A DNA stretch of 64,000 nt from Craspedostauros australis (Eukaryota; Bacillariophyta; Bacillariophyceae; Mastogloiales; Achnanthaceae). The stretch covers positions 620,001 to 684,000 of the forward strand of contig JAMXDE010000005.1 of NCBI GenBank assembly GCA_026770025.1. The letters run 5' to 3'. Made by a program: the position numbers and the translations under genes. Below, piece by piece: positions 41,321 through 51,852 of the stretch. The first letter of the stretch is position 1; each line of letters starts with the position of its first letter. The notes under the pieces were generated by a model. The model saw only the letters and a list, made by a program, of their open reading frames with translations. It made no database searches and had not been told where the DNA came from.

Positions 41321-43144
41321 TCATGAAGTCCTCTTTCGTGGCTCGGAAAAGATGGAAAAGAACCACCAACAATCAAGAATGCTGTCTGATTGGTCTTCGC
41401 CAGTAGTGCCAGCAGTGGTACATGTCTGCTTCCTCCGACTGCATCCGCGCAGGAATTTCATTGGCACTGTGACGGTTGAATCATCATCGGGGAAGTAGAA
41501 GATGCAGTATTTGCCTTTGATCGGATGGTAGGCATGTGCTGACAATGCCTCCAGCACAGCCGGGCTGTCCGTGTTTGGATCCACCAGGTTGCCTTTGAAG
41601 AACCTGATTCTTTCATTCTCCGGCCAGAAGCATCGCACCTCCTCGTAGCAGGACATGTCTGCGCGGATGTCGTACAATTCCTTGTCGGCCGTCTGCATGC
41701 TCAAGAGCAGTGCATCTCTGGGAGTGAGCGGCTTGGACGAGTCGGCGTGGTTGTATTGGACGGCAGACTGCAACAGCGAGCCATCAAGCCTCCGGATTCT
41801 CTGCAACGGGAGCACGGACCATTGATCTTCCTCGGTCCAGTGAACGGGAACACATGGCCCTTGCATCGATTCTGCATGCTTGCTGATACTTGTCTTGTCC
41901 CACGCGACCTCTCTCCAGTCCATCGTCGTTGCAGGATAGTCTTCGCCGTCCCACCATCTGCCATGGACCGGGATTCCAACCGGGATGGAAAAGTCCAAGT
42001 ACTTTCCAGACGTCGCCAGAGATGCCATGAATGACTGCACCGCTTCCACCCGGCCCATGGACGATCTCGCAAAGTGGAAGTATGACAACAGCTTGTCGAT
42101 GGACGTTGCGATGTTCCACGTGGAAGCATGCATGCGATCGCACACGCGCAGATCGACTCGGCCTGTGCTGTGGATGCCGATGACTGTTGCCTGATGCCAC
42201 ACCGGCAGCGCTCGTTTTCCTGACGATGTGACGCTATCGGCATCGCCCTTGCAGTACACCAAATCGTGCAGCGCGCATGTGCCGAGCGTGACTCGCGAGT
42301 CGTCCGACAAATCTTTGAACATCAAGGGTTGTTGCCATGCTCGTTCTGGGTTGGTTTGATGGTGCTGCGATGCACCATGATGTGAACATGGCAGCCATCC
42401 ATGCGAATGAAGATCGACGGCATCTGACATATGCACAGTCAGCAGTCCGCTTTTCACCGTGGCCATCTCGTCGCTCATGTAATCGAGCAGTTCGCACAGC
42501 GTGACTGGCACCTGCGTGCCGTCGTTGCTGTGCCCCCAGTGCATCATCACTTCAATCCAGCACATGACCTCAGTCCAGTGCAGCCCGGATGTTTCGTACG
42601 GCGCCGTCGACATGAGACAGACTATTTCCTTGCCCTCCAACCATTTCTGCCGTGTGCATCCTGTCTCTGCTTCCACCTTGGCTTCCACCTTGGCTTCGTC
42701 GGCTGTCGCTCGTACATCCTTGGCCTTTCCTGTCTGTGATGAGCCGATCAACGACAACGAGAAGTTTCCGGACGCGCAGCAATCGATGAGGTACATCTGA
42801 CGGATCGATTTGCAATGCTTGCGGATGATGCGCGAGATGTCATCATGGTACCAAGGCTCCTTGGTCGAGAAGCGGTCGCATTGGCCATGGCCGCCGTAGT
42901 AAAACAGAAATGTGCTGTCGGCGGTCGTGTTGTCCAACAGCCTCGTGAGCTTCTCCCTGCAATTGCCCACGGTGGTGGCCTCGTCCTTGAGGAACAAGCA
43001 TTGATGCTGAGGAATGCTGCACTTCAGGAACGTGTTGTACAGCGCAATGTCGCCCTCTTCCGCCCGTTCCTCCTCCCAGTCTCCGTTGTTGCCCACCACG
43101 CAAACGAAGAAATCCTCTGCGCGAGTCCAGCCATTCCTCGTCAT
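41321..43144 (-). CDS. Caspase-like (peptidase C14) protein with uncharacterised C-terminal half
   Basis: A 607-residue single-exon protein. The p20-type fold is seen in residues 10-130: FFVCVVGNN, LKDEATT...L..LL, then the histidine motif FLFYYGGHG (His86) and the cysteine motif MYLIDCCASG (Cys123 by alignment with the DSCHSG of metacaspases). The His/Cys dyad is intact, so peptidase activity is plausible, probably Arg/Lys-specific as in metacaspases. Domain order is unusual: no p10 or proline-rich prodomain is obvious, and about 350 residues follow. They include a LGTCALHDLVYCKGDADS segment and a KGKYCIFYFPDDDSTVTVPM segment that might be small beta-barrels reading charged or methylated ligands (Tudor-like); that is a guess. 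No signal peptide, so a cytosolic protein is expected. The start ATG is the first in frame. The stop is 160 bp from the convergent bestrophin stop. Confidence 0.75.
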   Translation of the reverse strand: MTRNGWTRAEDFFVCVVGNNGDWEEERAEEGDIALYNTFLKCSIPQHQCLFLKDEATTVGNCREKLTRLLDNTTADSTFLFYYGGHGQCDRFSTKEPWYHDDISRIIRKHCKSIRQMYLIDCCASGNFSLSLIGSSQTGKAKDVRATADEAKVEAKVEAETGCTRQKWLEGKEIVCLMSTAPYETSGLHWTEVMCWIEVMMHWGHSNDGTQVPVTLCELLDYMSDEMATVKSGLLTVHMSDAVDLHSHGWLPCSHHGASQHHQTNPERAWQQPLMFKDLSDDSRVTLGTCALHDLVYCKGDADSVTSSGKRALPVWHQATVIGIHSTGRVDLRVCDRMHASTWNIATSIDKLLSYFHFARSSMGRVEAVQSFMASLATSGKYLDFSIPVGIPVHGRWWDGEDYPATTMDWREVAWDKTSISKHAESMQGPCVPVHWTEEDQWSVLPLQRIRRLDGSLLQSAVQYNHADSSKPLTPRDALLLSMQTADKELYDIRADMSCYEEVRCFWPENERIRFFKGNLVDPNTDSPAVLEALSAHAYHPIKGKYCIFYFPDDDSTVTVPMKFLRGCSRRKQTCTTAGTTGEDQSDSILDCWWFFSIFSEPRKRTS

Positions 43145-44068
43145 TTTCCAAGCCTATCTTTGTGCCGTCCTTGTGTTCTGCTCAGATCGAATCCTTCGAC
43201 AGCATGAATCAAGCGTTGACGCTTGATGTGCTCTGTGTGGAACCTGTCGCGTGCGTACCATGCCTTGTGCGAGGAAGTTGTCGATGATCACGACACGCGA
43301 AGGCTTCGTCTGGTGTGGTGCAGAGCGTGGCTGGTCCTCTTGTTGGTGCGTGTTCGCACGAGGAGGAAAACAAGAGAAATGTGTGCTCGTCGTGTTTCTT
43401 CTTTTGCTTCCTCACGTCGTCTTCGGAATCACGCTCATGACTCGATGGTCGTGAGTCAAAGTGTTCGCCGATGATGATCGATCACATGGACTCCGCAGTT
43501 TCTTAGTCGAGCCTATCGAGAAGCATCGCGAGACTGAAAAAAATGGATCACGAACAAAACTAGTTGACGTTTTTGTCCCGCAAACAAGAGTCAAGCAATT
43601 GCTCACAATTTGGGCGTGTGCTGCGCAGACCAAAGATTCCGCGAAGAGGCTGGCATGCCGTGTCGTCAATTGGCCAGGCGCAAGGGCGAGAGAAGCCGGG
43701 AGGACGCAACCACAATCGGTGATGCCCGCTGAAAATTTGGAGACAATTTGCAAATCTCGATGAATTCGTCCGGGGTGCAAAGTTTGGTGGCGTCCTCTGT
43801 TCCTGTCTCTGATGCCGAAGTTGTTGCAGCTACACTGCTGTGGCGCAAGCTTGTGCTGTTGTGTTCCGCAGGTGTGCTGTGCTGTGTTGTGTTGTGTTGT
43901 GGAATACAATGCAATGCAATGCAATGTGGCAACAAGAGGTGGACGGTGATACATGCGATTGGATGAATATCGCACTCTGCAGGCGACGTTACTCTCCATA
44001 AAATTTGCAGCCAACCGATCCAACATCACATCTTACAAAAAGATCATTTGACGCCGCCATCTACCACC
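43145..44068. other. Divergent intergenic region with pentanucleotide repeats
   Basis: This lies between the caspase-like gene (-) and the Cys-rich secreted protein gene (+). It has a (TGTTG/TGTGC)n run (about 43874-43901) immediately followed by (AATGC)n (about 43906-43926), about 150 bp upstream of the next start. No gene seen. Confidence 0.45.
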
Positions 44069-45710
44069 ATGAAGCTCTGTATCAGTGCCCGCATCTTTAA
44101 CGCTGCCCTCGTGGCAACTTGCGTCACGGCAGCATCGTACATCCAAGACGACCAAGTGCTTTCCAAACTGCGTCATTCAACGGATGAGCGTGATCACACT
44201 CGCACAGGGATCAAGGACACCAACACGCAGAGCAGGAAAGATGACAAAAACGCATGGGGATACTACGGAAACAAAGAGAAACAGGTGACAACAGGATCGG
44301 ATCTGCAGGTCCAGCGGTTGCGCAACAGGAAGTTGGGAACAAACACCGACTATGCAGATTCGCCATCGAAGACCAGCAAAGCGCCAAGCATGACGCCACC
44401 CGCAAGCTCCTTCAAATCGAACAAATCTGGTGAGTGAGATACATTCCGCCACTCCACGTCATGGAGCCCAGACTCCCGCATGCGCTGAAACGTTGAGAGT
44501 GCTTTCTACGCCCGATGCCGTGGTCGTTACAATGCGCTTGAATCGTCCTGGCGTTTGGGTATTTCTGTATTGTGTTTTCTCGTGCTTCTCACATCCACAA
44601 TACCCATATTTGTACTCTACATTGCACGACATCGCTCCACCAAACTGCACCCGCACTGTCTGCGCCCCGTTGGTGTGCACATCGGCATGTCCGCATCTTT
44701 CCTAATCGACCGCCCCCATCAATCGAGCAGGACTAAAAACTACCAACCGACACAGATTCCTCAATGCCATCGACTGTGGCGGCAACCAGGCCTGCATCGC
44801 GCTGCTGACGGCCGTGGAGGCAAGGACCGATCTCCAAGATATCTTCCTGGGCAAGGGAAAGATCACGACTTCCGTACAATTGTTCACCGAGGTTTACAGC
44901 AACACAGGTCGTCTGCAGCAGTTCCAAGATGCAGGTGTTCAGACAGAGACGATCTTTACGGGCACTGTAGAGCAAGTCATCCAACGGTGCAACGCCCAAA
45001 ACAAGACTTGCTGTGCAGACATGAATGTGTGCTCGTGGGAAGGGGTGGCTTCTATCGGTGAAAACAGTTGCATCGGAATGGACGCATGCTCCATGATCCC
45101 GACTGATACCATTATCTTCCAGAATAGCTGCATTGGTGACGAAAGCTGCGAAGGGGTGAACTTCAAATCGGCAGATGCAGTCGCCTCGTTCGCATCTGTC
45201 GGGCCAAATTCTTGCGGGGGGCAACTTGCTTGCAACTACGTCGGCGGAAGCGCGGACGGGTATGTCCTGATCGGGAAGGATTCATGCAACGGAGAGAACA
45301 GCTGCTATCTGGTTGGTGCGGGCAACGCATTCTACTACGTGAATGGCACAGCGCCAAGAGTATCAGACGTGGTGATTGGCGACCGTTCATGCATCGCCAG
45401 CTCCTCGTGCAGCGAAGTCAACAGCTACTATGCGCTTGCGCTTGGAGGCGGCGTCTTCAGGCCCTACGACCAGTTCGCGGGAGATGTCACGATCGGGGAT
45501 GACACATGCGTGGGTATCAGCGCATGCGAATACTTTGGTTTCGGGAGGTACTTCGATTCCGCCGTCGTTCTTGGCGACAATGTCTGCCCAAGCCCGAATG
45601 AATGCACAAGCTGTCAGCGCAACGTCACCGCAGGTGTGTGCGCTCTGGGGCAGACGTTGACCGTCGCTGACGGCGGCACATGTCCAAATGCGACTGATCC
45701 ATGCGTCTGA
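44069..45710 (+). CDS. Secreted cysteine-rich repeat protein (two exons)
   Basis: Exons 44069-44429 and 44731-45710, about 446 residues. The donor GTGAGT (44430) and the acceptor GAGCAG (44730) are phase 1; an alternative CACAG acceptor at 44755 is out of phase. The signal peptide is MKLCISARIFNAALVATCVT with AAS at its end. After a charged Ser/Pro/Lys-rich linker comes a conserved-looking module (FLNAIDCGGNQACIALL, VQLFTEVYSN). Then follow seven spaced repeats of the form (V/I)x(I/V/L)Gx(N/D)(S/T)Cx(G)xx(A/S)C: IGENSCIGMDAC, QNSCIGDESC, VGPNSCGGQLAC, IGKDSCNGENSC, IGDRSCIASSSC, IGDDTCVGISAC and LGDNVCPSPNEC. Each repeat carries a C-x5-C pair, which suggests a disulphide-ladder beta-solenoid outside the cell. 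I do not recognise a named family. A cell-wall, adhesion or mucilage role is possible. Confidence 0.72.
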
Positions 45711-48700
45711 TGTCGCGTTTGGTACAACCAAAAATGAAAGAATCACAGTCGCCGTACACTGAGTATGGTGCAGCAGCCACAAACAGAGCATGGTACATAT
45801 GGGGGATTCATGGCGACTCCGCATTCGTTGGCACCAACCAGATCGGAATGGTAGTGCTACTGGCTGCTCATGAAGATGGAAGGACCGAGCAAGGGCAGGG
45901 CAGGACACGATCTCGGAGTCTTTCCGAAGCTGAGTCGGGGGAGCGTGGGCACTATCGATGGGGGTACAACGTCGTCTGTGTGATGCGTGCGAGGACGAGT
46001 GTGTACAGTAGAAAAATGGAATAGTATGACGCCTGTACTTACGTATGGTGCGAGTATAGTATGTATGGTAGCTCGTACGAGAGTCAGGATGGTCTACGTG
46101 GAGGTGATGGGTCCAGAAAACCGGAGGAAGGAAGAAGGAAAGCAAGAAAGAAAGAGTGGCAATCTTGCAGAAATAGACAGACAGAGAGTGTCTGTGTTGC
46201 GGGGTGCCGTGGATGAATGTGGTCGTTCTGTTTCCCAACCATCCGGCGGAACTGCAACAAGTAAACGACATTTGAGCAAAAGGGAGCCCCTCTCCGATTC
46301 TTGCTCATCCCCTTGTGCAATTGTCCGGTTTGTCTTTCTGTCTGGTTGCTTCACTGGTCGCTTGCTTGTGGATGAGAGCCTTCTCTGCAGAGGTCGTGCG
46401 CAGCCGACGACACAAACATCGCAACCACAAAAACAAAAAGTGGGCGGATGTTTCTCACATTCCCGAATCATCAAGGAACAAAATATCGTTTAAATGATGT
46501 TTTGCCGCCAATTCCATACGACTCGCCCTGGAAACCACTGAATCCCGATTCACAGCGAACTGTTCCGCAACAAGATTGGACAGAACCTGATCACCCTGTT
46601 CACAAGTGTCTTTCGCCTATTCCTTCGAGTACCTTTCACACGCCTTGTGATTGGCCCATCGAAATCAAGAGGTGAAACGGGACATCGATGGGTCTGATGG
46701 GTGTGGTGTGTTTGTGGGTACTTCTGAGACAGACCAAGGACGAGGATGTGACCGAACAGGAAACGCTGCCCACCAACAATCGCCTCCAAAACACTCGCAA
46801 ACGTGAAGGAATGATGAGCATCTCCAACTGCGACGGCTCATAGTAGTTTGGGTTAGGTTGTGCGCTAGCGAAGAGAATGCGACAATTTCGTCTGAATTTG
46901 ATCGCGGTTTGTGGGGCTGAGCAGAGTGCTCCTCGCCTACTCCCACCACTCTCTGGAGACAGAACTCATGCTCCATCGCAGTCTCTGGAGTAATTGGATG
47001 TGCAGACCATCACTGACATGCTGGGACAACTTCAACACTGAGGAACCACAACGGCACATCTGCCCCCTCGTCATTGGTGTTCGACATGCGAACTACCAAC
47101 CAACACTGCCACAGGCTATCCTCCCAAGTGTGTTTGCAACCGCCTTGCTGCCGCTTCTTGGTGAGGAGCACCAAGTACACAATTGTGCTTGTACTTGCAT
47201 GCTGCATGATCTGTATGTTAGAAACCCTATGATCTTAGCCAAGGCAGAATGCCAGAGTTTGTGCAGCAACCTGTAGAGGTCGAGCTATTGGTTGATTGTT
47301 GTTGCAGTGAGTGAGTGTGTGTGTGTGTGAGGTTGTTTGATTGTTGTCCAAGTTGGGGTTTTATGATTAGATTTTATCGTATGATTGTTTCCTGCAATTT
47401 TTATTACGGTGCTATCGCGGCCCCCGTGTAAATTCCCGCAGTAATCACTTCCGACTTTTGGTTTTCCTTTTTGTATCCTCTCCGTAGTATACCGTGTTGA
47501 TCCGGTGTCGTCCCACGTGATTTTTCGTCTTGTTGGTGTCGCAACGAGTCCAAACGTGTTGCACCCAAACACGGACACTCTTCGAGTTTCTCCGATGTTC
47601 TTTTGAGTTTCCGAATTTCTCTCGTCATCGCACACAGAGAACATGACAGGATGTCCATTGCATTCCAACATCTGTACACGATGCCTTACCCAAACGCGTT
47701 TGCCACAATGGCAATTCATCAAGACATTGCAACCGCAAGTCTCATATGACCGGATGGTACCTCATTCTTCGGTGGATGATGTGGTCCCGGTTCCTCGATG
47801 GATGTTTGTGAAGCTGATTGCTTCTCGGGAAGGACTTCGTGCGGTATTCAGCATCCAGGGCCTCGTGACCGCTCCACCTGTCGAGGTTCGCAAAACATCG
47901 CTGAATCGGAACGCCAGAAAACGGCTTCATTGGTGCTCTGATGTGATGTCACGAGATTGTGCACCTCTGTGGAAGGGAGCGGAGTCTTTCGGCGCACAAG
48001 GATACCGATCGGACCCTGGGAGCGCCTTCTGTGCGCGAGATGGGTGGACCATTTCTTTCCTTTTGTGACTTCCTTCGCAACATTCCCGTTGGGTTGTACG
48101 ACACCATCCAGGGAACTCGTGTCTCCCTCCACACGCAATACGTAGTACCCTGTGGGCAGGGGCGTTTATCATCCCCCATGTTCGCACTTCATTTTTGCAC
48201 TCGCAAAGTGCGCTCCCAACGAGAGCGCATTCCGAAAGCGGTCCAACCAAACGCAATCATCAGATACGAGCCAACAGACATGATTGAACAATCGTGGTCG
48301 ATTTGTCTCTTCGCTTCTCTTCGGGTTTGTGGTCAGGGAGAGGACGAGAGAAGCGGTCGCGCACGATCTGGCCGATGATCTCATCCAACGACACTCATAC
48401 GTGGTTGTCCATCACCACGATCGATACTCCGTGCGTGGGGACAAAAATCATCGCGAGCCCAAATCATCCACGGGAGTCTTGTGGCCATGTCCTCTCTGTT
48501 CTCCGAAATGCTCTCTGCGCTGGCTGTGGGGAGCGACGTTGGTGATCCAATTCGCCAACCCAAGGGAGGGAAGGAGAGGAGCCAGAGCGACACATCTCCT
48601 CTTTGTCCACCGTTGTGCCCCTTGACACTGGCAGTGGCGCACAAAACTTGTCGGGATCGGGAACGCGTGTTCCGGCAACTCCCGGATCCACCAAGCAACA

Positions 48701-49159
48701 GCGTCGTTTCGCGCCAGTGCCCAACACAGCCTGACCACATCCACAGACGCGTAGCTCGTAGGACAATAACTCAACATAACAAGTGGTGCTCAGAGACAGG
48801 GGAGGAACGGCTGTTGGTGCTGGCCGTTGCAGCTGCAGTACCATAATCACACCACATGAGTATTGAACTGACAATCTCAGGCACGGTCCCAACCTTGTGA
48901 CACAAATACTTTCAGAGCCGACCACAACTGCCACCCTCGCCGCTTCACAACTTCCATCCTCAAGTCGCAACACGAGAACTCTACTCTGCTCCACTCATCC
49001 CGACTCTGGCATACTTCTTCCGCATACAACACTTGAGCCGACTTCCGACTCAGAGGCCGGACCATAATCGACGGTTCCTGTGATCGAGAGCAGCCTCGAT
49101 CTGCGTCCATTGTTTCTGGAATCGATGCGCGGTACGTCTTGCAACAAGAGGGTACGGCG
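45711..49159. other. 3.4-kb region without a recognisable gene
   Basis: Frames of 90-176 codons occur on both strands, overlapping one another (for example 48464-48994 minus), with no motif, no consistent start and poor composition. There is a (GT)n run at about 47313-47332, and GCGAGTATAGTATGTATGG plus CTCGTACGAG near 46049-46082. It may contain UTRs or a non-coding transcript; nothing in the sequence shows it. Confidence 0.4.
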
Positions 49160-51105
49160 ATGGATGAGAATGATGAACAGGAAACTGATGTCGGTGCTCA
49201 CTCAACTCTTGATCCTCCTCGCACTCTATCAGATACAAATTCATTGCTGGGATCAATACAGTTCGATGCGAACCACCAAGACAACGCAAGTGCCGTCGAA
49301 GTCGCCAGCATTGGCATCGGTGGAGCATTTCGTGACCACGCAAATACTTCTGAAAATGTTGGCGGTGGCATTGCCAGCAACGGCACAAGTGATATTGGTG
49401 GTACTGACGCCAACAGTGGCGGTGATAGTGACAGATTGGGCACATCCTCGACTCGACAATCACCGAATCAAGGGAGCATGTACGATTATGGACACAATGC
49501 CCAGAATCATGAGGATAACGCAGACAGGTTTGTTTGCGTCGGGGGAAACGACAACGCTGAGACTGAAATCGAGATCAAGAATGAAAGCAGACGTACCGCT
49601 GGTGTCAGTGCCGATGCAGGCGTGGATCCTGGTGCTGACAACGATGCTAACAGTAATGCTGATGCTGCTGATGCTGATATCTCACATAGAAGCGCAGCTG
49701 ACATCTCTACTGGTGAAGCCACCTCCCAACAATCTACAGCCGTTGCAACAGCGGGAACAGAGGCCAAACCCGAAAAACCCCGGAGTACCAACACCGACCT
49801 CAACGATGGCAAAGGCAATCGGACAGGCCAACCACATGAAGCCGAGACACAATTCCAGTGGAAGCTGCACAGCATGCTCAACGACATGCAGGGGACGAGC
49901 AATGCATCGATTGTTTCGTGGACGGATGACGGGAAAGCTTTTCGAATTTACCAGAGAAAGCCATTCATGAAGACGATTTCACCTCAGTATTTCAAGTACA
50001 CCAAGTTCAAGAGCTTTCAACGACAGCTGTACTTGTATGACTTCGCGAGAGTGTTCAAGGGAGACAATGAAGGTAAAGTACACCGCGGCATTTTGATAGC
50101 AAGTGACAGACATTCCGATGCCAATCGTTGATTTGTGTAAGGCGCTTCGAGTAAGCCCATCCAGCAACTTCCAGTTCATCGATCGCAACGACCGCTTTCT
50201 CCGCGATGATTGCCATATACTTACAATAATACAATCGGCCACGAAGCTTGGCGACCTCCATGAATCGAGTGCTCACACCATGATCCGTTTTTGTTGATCT
50301 ACTTTCTTCATTGCTCATCACGAACGATCCAATGTGGACCTGATCTTGTCCGCCGTAAACAATACCAAATGGAATGGCGAGTAGGTGCATACCATCACAA
50401 AGACTTCCTTCGTGATGAAAGGCACCGTTGTGGTCTGATTGTCAGAAAGGATAACAGGAAAGCCACCGCACAGCTCAAGAAGGCAGTGGCAGAGGCTGGA
50501 CGCAGTGGACTGTCACCGATAGGATTCCCCATGCGCAACCCAGCTCTACCCGGACCTTCGATGGACCAAAGTTTCACATCGCATCAAATCCAACCGCAGC
50601 AATCGCCACCCACATTCTTCCCAATTCCAGCATCGCCATCCGCTCTGCGCTACGTGCCGAACATTTCCAATGAGGCAAATCTAGCACCAACTACGAGTCC
50701 TTTCACTTCGCGGGTCGCGTTCCCACAGCTACCGCGATTGTCTCGAGTGACCCCATCACTGTGGCCATCGGTTGCAGAATCGGCGAATCTTGGTACCATC
50801 TCCCAGGTGCAAACCCTCAGCCCAGGTCGCAGTATATTCGAATCGCGGCAAGCAGCCACCGCCGACCAAGAACTATTCAGGACCATTATCGCGTGGGTTG
50901 GCAACGACGGTTCCGCGCTCGCTCCCCTGCGAGAAATCATCGACCTGACTTCATTCAACGATCAGCTTCCCGCAGTTTGCATTCTAGGTGAGTTAGAAAG
51001 AACGGCGTCTTGGAATGAGCGCATACCCGTGTTCTTGACTTGTCATCAGGACTGTCGCAAAAAGTGCGGATTGCAAGAAGTTCCCCAACTCCCTCCAACC
51101 TATGA
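49160..51105 (+). CDS. Heat-shock-factor-type transcription factor (three exons)
   Basis: Proposed exons are 49160-50072, 50385-50987 and 51050-51105, about 523 residues. Residues 1 to about 225 are acidic, Asn/Asp/Ser/Ala-rich and probably disordered. The HSF DNA-binding domain (about 232-330) starts FQWKLHSMLNDMQ, continues IVSWTDDGKAFRIYQ, and has the recognition helix KFKSFQRQLYLYDFARV. The phase 1 intron 50073-50384 splits it, and joining gives FKGDNEG-GAYHHKDFLRDERH, the expected end of an HSF domain. The C-terminal part is Pro/Ser/Gln-rich; no clear heptad-repeat trimerisation domain is visible. The third exon is less sure: GTGAGT (50988) and CATCAG (51049) define a 62-nt intron with an in-phase join to a TGA at 51103-51105. 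If it is retained, the frame reads to 51271 with a different C terminus. HSFs are the largest transcription-factor family in diatoms; the target is unknown. Start is the first in-frame ATG. Confidence 0.75.
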
Positions 51106-51852
51106 ATGTTGGGTCAATCGCACTTGTATTGGCATCGCTTTGGCCTGTGCCGCAACTATGTTCTCGCACCGTGGATTGAACGATGGGTGTACTAACGTTT
51201 CACGCAAGTTCCTTGTATATTGCGTCTATTGCTACTCTGCATTCGTTCAAACATTGCATCTCGCAACGTAGACTTCGCTGATGAGATCATTGGACTGTTC
51301 GGTTCGTCCAGCCCATGAAGCCTCCCGAAGTCAGTTGGAGCACGCAGGGCGAGCACAGAAAGGAGCACAGTCGATTGGATTGGTCTTGACATGCCGTGGG
51401 ACATCGCAGCATGTCCACCACGCTCAGTGACCCATCTGTGGATGATTCCATGACGCGCCATGTAATAGTCTGAAGAACATACTGTACATATAATACAACG
51501 AACCTACCACTCGTACTCTATTCGAGTGCACTTCTCTGCCGTCAGGAGGATCTTCAAAGAACGAAGCGGATTTGGACGACGACCGCAGGCGAGCGGTATT
51601 CGAAGGGTGCGACGAGCACGTCTAAGTTCTCTGGGGAGAGAGGATGGCACCCCTCGTTGCTCGGACCAAGAGGAGTGTGGCGCATTACTGTGGTGACGAA
51701 GACAAGAGTACTACGGCTATGGTACACTGGAAGTCGAAGCATGCGATGAGAGTCAGTCGAGACACTTTCGATAGCCTTGGATGCAGGTAGATGAGGGAGT
51801 TAATCTATCCACATTTCGACTTATGTTGCCTCGTCATCTCGTACTCGTATGC
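51106..51852. other. Convergent intergenic region
   Basis: 3' flanks of the HSF gene (+) and the TPR gene (-). It contains CACTCGTACTCTATTCGAGTG (about 51508-51529) and CTCGTACTCGTATG (about 51838-51851). Part of this stretch (to 51271) would be coding if the last HSF intron is retained. Confidence 0.45.

Noticed and set aside
44751-44755. CACAG acceptor for the Cys-rich gene intron
   Set aside because: It is out of phase with the exon 1 donor; GAGCAG at 44730 is in phase and gives an open join.
48464-48994. 176-codon minus-strand frame
   Set aside because: Composition irregular, Cys/Val/Arg-rich without pattern; similar-length frames overlap on the other strand.
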